From: DATJKD01 sp963834855
GTDB taxonomy: Bacteria; Pseudomonadota; Gammaproteobacteria; Steroidobacterales; Steroidobacteraceae
Assembly (NCBI GenBank): GCA_963834855.1
Contig: CAWIDH010000008.1
Span: 1-64,000 of the forward strand
Direction: 5' to 3'
DNA length: 64,000 nt
Positions 59,086 to 64,000 of the stretch are shown here, one piece after another (position 1 is the stretch's first letter; each line of letters begins with the position of its first letter). The position numbers and the translations under genes are program-made. Below the pieces are notes generated by a model. The model did not search any database. It saw nothing but the letters and a program-made list of their open reading frames with translations, and was not told the origin of the DNA.

Positions 59086-60606
59086 ATGGCCAGGACCGCA
59101 ACCACGACGACCTTGGACATCGACGGTTCGCAGCTGACGCTGGCGCAGCTGCGTACCTTCGAAGCGCAGCGGCCGCAGGTTCGCCTGGCGGATACGGCGC
59201 GGCATCGCATGCAGGATTCCGTCGATGCAGTCGCACGCACGGTGGCGCGCGGTGAAGTCACCTACGGCATCAACACCGGCTTCGGCGCCTTCGCCAACCG
59301 CGTCATCCCGGCCTCGAAGACGCGCAAGCTGCAGCTCAACCTGATCCGCAGCCACGCCTGCGGCAGCGGCGCGCCGCTGGCGCCGCCGATCGTGCGGCGC
59401 ATGCTGCTCCTCAAGGCCAACAGCCTCGCGGCGGGGTTCTCCGGCGTGCGGCCGGTCGTGGTCGAGCTGCTGCTCGACCTGTTGAACGCGGACCTCCTGC
59501 CGGTGATCCCGGAGCAGGGCTCGGTCGGCGCCTCAGGGGACCTCGCGCCGCTCGCGCACCTGGCGCTGGTGCTGATCGGTGAGGGTGAGGCGGCCCGCAA
59601 CGGCGCCACGCTCGCGAACGCCGAGGTGCTGGGCGCGATCGGCCGCGAGCCGCTCGAGCCCGAGGCCAAGGAAGGGCTTGCGCTCCTGAACGGCACGCAG
59701 CTGTCGCTCGCGCTCGCGCTCGAGGGCCTGTTCCAGGCCGAGCGGCTGCTCGATGCATCGATCGTCGCCGGGGCACTCACCGTCGAAGGGCTCGCGGGCA
59801 GCCACGCGCCGTTCGACCCGCGCATCCACGACGCGAGCCGGCTGCCCGCGCAGATCGAGATTGCGCGCCGCCTGCGGCTGCTGCTCACGGACAGCGAGAT
59901 TCTCCGCAGCCACGAGGACTGCGATCGCGTGCAGGACCCCTACGCCGTGCGCTGCATGCCCCAGGTCTACGGCGCGGTCCTGGACACGATCGGTCACGCG
60001 CGCGCGGTCCTGGCGGCGGCGGTCAACGGCGTGTCCGACAACCCGCTGATATTCGGCGAGGACATCCTCTCGGGCGGCAACTTCCACGCCGAGCCGGTCG
60101 GCTTCGTCAGCGACTTCCTCGCGGTGGCCGTCGCGGAACTCGCCAGCATCTCCGAGCGACGCATCGACCTGCTCGACCGTCGCGTCAATCCCAACCTCAA
60201 CATGTTCCTCGCCGGCGAGCCGGGTCTCGAGTCCGGGTTCATGATCGCCCACGTCACGGCTGCGGCGCTGGTCTCGGAGAACAAGGTCTACGCACACCCG
60301 GCGTCCGTCGACAGCCTGCCGACGTCCGCCGGCCAGGAGGATCACGTCAGCATGGCACCCTGGGCGGGTCGCAAGCTGCTCGCGATCTGCACCAACACCG
60401 CGCGCGTCCTGGGCATCGAGCTGCTCGCTGCGGCACATGCGATCGACAGCATGCGCCCGCTCGCGACGACCCCCGAGCTGCAGCGGGTACATGCGCTCGT
60501 GCGCGAGCACGTCGCGTACCACCCGGAGGACCACCGCCTGGACCGGGACATGGCGTCGCTCGCCGCGCTCGCAGCGGGCGGGCGGCTCGGCGAGTTCCTG
60601 GCCTGA
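59086..60606 (+). CDS. hutH: Histidine ammonia-lyase (MIO aromatic ammonia-lyase family)
   Basis: 506 residues. The self-cyclising Ala-Ser-Gly triad that forms MIO is in GSVGASGDLAPLAHLAL (about 149-151). YGINTGFGAFANRV and the NLIRSHACGSGAP region are typical, and the RSH pattern with His favours histidine over Tyr/Phe. AGGAGG lies 9 nt before the ATG. No hutU, hutI or hutG gene is nearby, so the degradation pathway is either split or the enzyme has another substrate or role. Confidence 0.88.
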   Translation: MARTATTTTLDIDGSQLTLAQLRTFEAQRPQVRLADTARHRMQDSVDAVARTVARGEVTYGINTGFGAFANRVIPASKTRKLQLNLIRSHACGSGAPLAPPIVRRMLLLKANSLAAGFSGVRPVVVELLLDLLNADLLPVIPEQGSVGASGDLAPLAHLALVLIGEGEAARNGATLANAEVLGAIGREPLEPEAKEGLALLNGTQLSLALALEGLFQAERLLDASIVAGALTVEGLAGSHAPFDPRIHDASRLPAQIEIARRLRLLLTDSEILRSHEDCDRVQDPYAVRCMPQVYGAVLDTIGHARAVLAAAVNGVSDNPLIFGEDILSGGNFHAEPVGFVSDFLAVAVAELASISERRIDLLDRRVNPNLNMFLAGEPGLESGFMIAHVTAAALVSENKVYAHPASVDSLPTSAGQEDHVSMAPWAGRKLLAICTNTARVLGIELLAAAHAIDSMRPLATTPELQRVHALVREHVAYHPEDHRLDRDMASLAALAAGGRLGEFLA

Positions 60607-60614
60607 GGCCAAGC

Positions 60615-61262
60615 GTGTCGGCCGTCGCCAGCGTCCTCGGACTGTTCGGTCTCACGTCCCTGCTGCTGGCGGGATCGCGGCTGGTCGCGGCGCGCCGGCT
60701 CGCCGCCCTGGGGTACGCGCTTCAGTCGGCCATCCTGATCGCCGCTGCCGCGGGCGCGTGGCTGGTCGCCAGGGATCTCGGCAGCTATCAGCCGCGCGAC
60801 GGTGTTCGCCCGATCGCGAACGTCCATTTCGAGCAGGTCGGCGCGCGACGATATCGTGCGACCCTGACGCGCTTGCCGGGCGGGCGCATGCAGGTCTTCG
60901 AGCTCGAAGGCGACGCCTGGCGGCTCGACGTCCGCACCCTCGACTTCGATGGCTGGGCCGGGGTGATCGGATTCTCGCCCGGCTACCGCCTCGACCGGCT
61001 CATCGCCTTCGAGCGCGGCGACCCGGAATCGCCTGGCGCGGCGACGACCGGGTTTGCGCTCGACGCGCGCGATGGCCTCGATCTCTGGCAGCTCTCGCAG
61101 CGCACCGGCCGCGGCAGCAAGCTCATCACGGCCGGCCACGTGCGCAGTGAGGTCCTGCCCATGAACGGCGGGTCGCGCTTCGAGCTGCGGATCGCCGACG
61201 AGCGTCTCGACGTCCGTCCCGCCAGTACGGTTCCGGAGGAAGCGGAACTCGCGGCGCAATGA
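60615..61262 (+). CDS. Conserved membrane-anchored hypothetical protein
   Basis: 215 residues from a GTG 8 bp after hutH. It has two N-terminal hydrophobic segments (SVLGLFGLTSLLLAGSRLV and LQSAILIAAAAGAWLVA). A soluble beta-rich domain follows with RPIANVHFEQVGARRYRATL, GDAWRLDVRTLDFDGW and the PGYRLDRLIAFE block. Similar gammaproteobacterial proteins are often labelled 'multidrug transporter' without evidence; nothing here looks like a transporter. It probably sits in the inner membrane with the domain outside. Function unknown. Confidence 0.7.
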   Translation: MSAVASVLGLFGLTSLLLAGSRLVAARRLAALGYALQSAILIAAAAGAWLVARDLGSYQPRDGVRPIANVHFEQVGARRYRATLTRLPGGRMQVFELEGDAWRLDVRTLDFDGWAGVIGFSPGYRLDRLIAFERGDPESPGAATTGFALDARDGLDLWQLSQRTGRGSKLITAGHVRSEVLPMNGGSRFELRIADERLDVRPASTVPEEAELAAQ

Positions 61263-61332
61263 GCCGGGAGCGGCGTGCCTGTGAAGCGCGCTTCCGCTAC
61301 ACTTCCCGCGATTTCAGGCGCCCAGGTGCCTC

Positions 61333-62058
61333 ATGTCCGTCTACGTCGACGCGAACAGCCGCTTGCACCACGACCAGGAACGCAGTCTCGCGCTCAACTG
61401 CCCGCACTGCCAGGTCTTCTCGCACATCACGCCGGTGTCGATCCCGCAGTACTCAGACCTGGTGGCGAGCCGGCCGAGCCACGTGGGGGTCGTCTATCGT
61501 TGCGATTCGTGCAACGCGCCGGTTTTCCTCAAGTTTCCGGTCAAGACGTACGCCGCGAACCGTGTCGAGCTCGCGAACAATTTCGTCGAGCTCGAGCGCG
61601 CGAGGGAGAAGTTCAGCTTCACCTATCTGCCCGAGGAGGGCGAGAAGCTCTTCCGCGAGGCGCTGGCCTGCTACTCCGCCGGCCTTTTCAATGCGTTCGC
61701 GGCGATGTGCCGGCGCACGGCGCAGACGGTGTTCCATGACCTCGGTGAGAACGGCCGGCTGCGCATCTTCGACGAGGTCGCCGAAGCGCGGGACATGGCG
61801 GAGATCGACCCGGAGACCTTCGCCGCCATAAAGAAGGTGATTTTCGGTTCGGACGCGGAGGCCTACCCGTCGCTGCCCGAGCTCGGACCCGACGAAGCCG
61901 GGGTCCTGCTCGAGATGGTCAAGGACATCCTCTACCAGGCCTATGTCCGGCGCGGCAAGCTGCAGGAGGCGACGACGATGCGACGCTTCTTCGCCGAGGA
62001 GAGCACGGACAAGGTCACGCCGATCGGGCGCGCCGCGGCCCAGGGCGCGAGCGACTGA
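61333..62058 (+). CDS. DUF4145-like protein with N-terminal zinc ribbon
   Basis: 241 residues. The N-terminus has two CxxC pairs (NCPHCQVF and YRCDSCNAPVF), which would bind one zinc. The helical C-terminal part contains KLFREALACYSAGLFNAFAAMCRRT, which resembles DUF4145 domains often found with restriction or defence proteins, but here it stands alone. MSVYVDANSRLHHDQ is a clear start at 61333. Function unknown. It converges on purL. Confidence 0.7.
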   Translation: MSVYVDANSRLHHDQERSLALNCPHCQVFSHITPVSIPQYSDLVASRPSHVGVVYRCDSCNAPVFLKFPVKTYAANRVELANNFVELERAREKFSFTYLPEEGEKLFREALACYSAGLFNAFAAMCRRTAQTVFHDLGENGRLRIFDEVAEARDMAEIDPETFAAIKKVIFGSDAEAYPSLPELGPDEAGVLLEMVKDILYQAYVRRGKLQEATTMRRFFAEESTDKVTPIGRAAAQGASD

Positions 62059-62077
62059 GTCCCGAGGCAGCGGCGTT

Positions 62078-62102
62078 GAAATTCGGCTCAGAGCCGAATT
62101 TC
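62078..62102. terminator. Perfect 12-bp palindromic hairpin between convergent genes
   Basis: GAAATTCGGCTC (62078-62089) and GAGCCGAATTTC (62091-62102) are exact complements around a single A. The AT-rich base of the stem gives a short T-run on either strand, so it can act as a bidirectional terminator for the DUF4145-like gene and purL. Confidence 0.6.
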
Positions 62103-62109
62103 GCGGCGC

Positions 62110-64000
62110 TCATCCCAGCCAGACGCGCGCGTTTCGGAAGATCCGCATCCAGCCGCTGTCCTCGCTGCTCGTGGGCGGGTGCCACGAGTTCTGCACCGTC
62201 CTGAATGCGCGCTCCGGGTGTGGCATCAGGATCGTGGCGCGGCCGTCCCGGCTCGTGAGCCCCGTCAGTCCGCCGGGCGACCCGTTCGGATTCGCGGGGT
62301 ACAGCTCGGTCGGCTGTCCATGGTTGTCGACGTAGCGAAGGCAGGTCAGACCGCTTTCCAGGCAGGCGCGGCGCGCGGAATCGTCGGCGAATTCCGCCCG
62401 GCCTTCGCCGTGCGCGATTGCGATCGGCAGGATCGACCCCGCCATGCCCGCGAAAAACACTGACGGCGACGCCGTCACTTCGACCAGGCCGAAGCGGCCT
62501 TCGAACTGCTCCGACCGGTTGCGCACGAATCTCGGCCAGTGCGCGGCGCCCGGCAACAGCGACTTCAGCGCCGACAGCATCTGGCAGCCGTTGCACACGC
62601 CGAGCGTGAAGCTGTCCGGTCGCTCGAAATACGCCGCGAACTCGTCGCGCAGCCCGGCGTTGAACAGGATCGACTTGGCCCAGCCCTCCCCTGCGCCCAG
62701 CACGTCGCCGTAGGAGAATCCGCCGCAGGCGACCAGGCCCTTGAAGTCCGCGAGCCTGACCCGCCGGTGGATCAAGTCGGTCATGTGCACGTCGTGCGGC
62801 GCGAACCCGGCCCGGTGAAAGGCCGCGGCCATCTCCATCTGGCTGTTGACCCCCTGTTCGCGCAGCACCGCGACGCGCGGCCGCGCGCCGAGGTTGAGCA
62901 TGGGGGCGGCGATGTCCTGCGCAGGGTCGAAGCCGAGCCGGACGAAGAGACCCGGATCCTCGGCATCGATCGCACGGTCGTGCTCCTCGGCCGCGCATTC
63001 GGGGTGGTCGCGCAGCGACTGCATCCGGAGGCTCGTCTCGGACCAGGCCCGGCGCAACTCGGTCCGCGTTGCGGCGATCACCACGCCACCGGCATGCCGG
63101 ATCTCGAAGCGATCGCCCGCGATGACGCGACCGATGTTGCTCGAGCAGGCGCCGAGTCCCGCGGCAGCGAGCGCGTGAAGCACGCGCTCGGCCGCAGCCT
63201 GCTCGACCTGGACCACCGCTCCGGGCTCCTCGGCAAAGAGCGCAGCGACCGGGCCGCCCTCCCCGGTCGCAGGCAGCTCGACCTCGAGGCCGCAGCGGCC
63301 CGCAAACGCCATCTCTGCCAGGGTCGCGAACACGCCGCCGTCGGAGCGGTCGTGGTAGGCGAGGATCAGGTCCTGGTCGGCCAGCGAGCGGATCGCCGCG
63401 AAGAACGATCGCAGGAGCACGGGATCGTCGCAGTCGGGTGCCGTGCGTCCCACCCGTCCGTACACCTGCGCGAGGCAGGAACCACCGAGCCGGTTGCGGC
63501 CGCGTCCCAGGTCGATCAGCAGCAGCCGCGTCTCGCCGCGATCGGCCCGAAGCTGCGGCGTGAGCGTGCGGCGCACGTCGGCAACCGGCGCGAACGCCGA
63601 GACGATGAGCGACACCGGCGCGACGACCTTGCGTTCCTCGGCGCCTTCGCGCCAGGCCGTGCGCATCGACAGCGAGTCCTTGCCGACGGGAATCGCGATG
63701 CCGAGCGCCGGGCAGAACTCCTCGCCGACCGCGTGCACGGTGTCGTGAAGATCGGCGTCTTCGCCGGGTTCGCCGCAGGCCGCCATCCAGTTCGCCGACA
63801 GGCGTATGTCCTCGATGCTGCGCACGTCGGCGGCGGCGATGTTCGTCACCGCTTCGGTCACCGCCATGCGACCCGACGCCGCCGGATCCAGCAGCGCGAG
63901 CGGCGTGCGCTCGCCCATGGCCATTGCTTCGCCGCGCGCCGAGAAGTAGTCGCTGATGGTGACCGCCACGTCACTCACCGGCACCTGCCAGGGGCCCACC
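62110..64000 (-). CDS. purL: Phosphoribosylformylglycinamidine synthase, C-terminal half (partial)
   Basis: The large single-chain PurL of Gammaproteobacteria. The gene runs off the window end, so about 630 C-terminal residues are seen of a protein usually near 1,300. Visible are the second PurM-like part (PVGKDSLSMRTAWREG, YHDRSDGGVFATLAEMAF) and the C-terminal class I glutaminase. The glutaminase has VAVLREQGVNSQMEMA, GGFSYGDVLGAGEGW, the nucleophile in GVCNGCQML, and PHPERAFR with the catalytic His. The apparent start at the window edge is an artefact of truncation. Fourth step of purine synthesis. Confidence 0.97.
   Translation of the reverse strand, partial: VGPWQVPVSDVAVTISDYFSARGEAMAMGERTPLALLDPAASGRMAVTEAVTNIAAADVRSIEDIRLSANWMAACGEPGEDADLHDTVHAVGEEFCPALGIAIPVGKDSLSMRTAWREGAEERKVVAPVSLIVSAFAPVADVRRTLTPQLRADRGETRLLLIDLGRGRNRLGGSCLAQVYGRVGRTAPDCDDPVLLRSFFAAIRSLADQDLILAYHDRSDGGVFATLAEMAFAGRCGLEVELPATGEGGPVAALFAEEPGAVVQVEQAAAERVLHALAAAGLGACSSNIGRVIAGDRFEIRHAGGVVIAATRTELRRAWSETSLRMQSLRDHPECAAEEHDRAIDAEDPGLFVRLGFDPAQDIAAPMLNLGARPRVAVLREQGVNSQMEMAAAFHRAGFAPHDVHMTDLIHRRVRLADFKGLVACGGFSYGDVLGAGEGWAKSILFNAGLRDEFAAYFERPDSFTLGVCNGCQMLSALKSLLPGAAHWPRFVRNRSEQFEGRFGLVEVTASPSVFFAGMAGSILPIAIAHGEGRAEFADDSARRACLESGLTCLRYVDNHGQPTELYPANPNGSPGGLTGLTSRDGRATILMPHPERAFRTVQNSWHPPTSSEDSGWMRIFRNARVWLG

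Noticed and set aside
56716..59355. 879-codon minus-strand open frame across ettA
   Set aside because: It is the shadow of ettA and part of the deacetylase gene, with no recognisable domain.
60615..61262. Multidrug transporter label for the hypothetical after hutH
   Set aside because: There are only two membrane segments, followed by a soluble domain, with no transporter motif. The label is inherited in databases without support.
61333..62058. DUF4145-like gene as part of a defence island
   Set aside because: No restriction, toxin or nuclease genes adjoin it. The neighbours are hutH, a hypothetical gene and purL.

Overview
The window is a GC-rich chromosomal segment of a gammaproteobacterium. 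The evidence is the gene content and gene order: prmB-aroC; fimV-truA-accD-folC-dedD-cvpA-purF; glyA-nrdR-ribD-ribE-ribB-ribH-nusB-thiL-pgpA; parE-parC; xseB-ispA-dxs; EF-P with EpmA; FimV and a FimX-like protein. A Steroidobacter- or Xanthomonas-like lineage would fit, but that is inference. Almost all of the window is housekeeping core, and I see no prophage, transposase gene or CRISPR array.

Layout. 1-5.2 kb is accessory: the end of an unknown protein, a broken HAF-repeat secreted protein with a truncated paralogue in front of it, and a broken Ig-like/kelch lipoprotein. 5.4-5.8 kb is a tRNA cluster (Pro-Arg-His-Lys, minus strand). 5.9-12.1 kb holds folD, an OmpA-family protein, cysS, gltX and lpxH. 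12.7-26.2 kb is a long minus-strand block: prmB, aroC, fimV, truA, accD, folC, dedD, cvpA, purF, glycerate kinase and a receiver-kinase fusion. 26.2-30.6 kb runs plus: SCO1-like, psd, epmA, a free-Met-sulfoxide reductase and a DUF885 protein. Then come efp (minus) and a FimX-like c-di-GMP protein (plus).

34.1-41.1 kb runs minus: parE-parC, then rubrerythrin / Fe-S oxidoreductase / DUF3501 behind a 15-bp palindromic operator candidate. 41.3-45.3 kb runs plus: xseB-ispA-dxs (isoprenoid supply) and folE2. 45.4-55.5 kb runs minus: glyA, nrdR, the riboflavin genes, nusB, thiL, pgpA, a Ser/Thr kinase with a cyclic-nucleotide-type domain, and an amino-acid permease. 56.3-64 kb holds a deacetylase-family gene, ettA, hutH, two conserved hypotheticals and the C-terminal half of purL.

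The most unusual feature is a family of three large palindromic intergenic elements, with cores at 12208-12638, 33628-34056 and 55758-56185. Each core is about 430 bp: two arms of about 138 bp that are near reverse complements, around a centre of about 155 bp that is itself partly palindromic. Degenerate tandem repeats of about 30 bp lie outside the arms, and they point in opposite directions on the two sides. The centre of the second copy is inverted relative to the other two. I recognise no known family.

A second theme is single-base frame breaks in folD, ribD and glyA, in both repeat proteins, and possibly in DUF3501. Three of these genes are normally needed for growth, so residual assembly indels are the simplest explanation. 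The breaks in the accessory genes could still be real decay.
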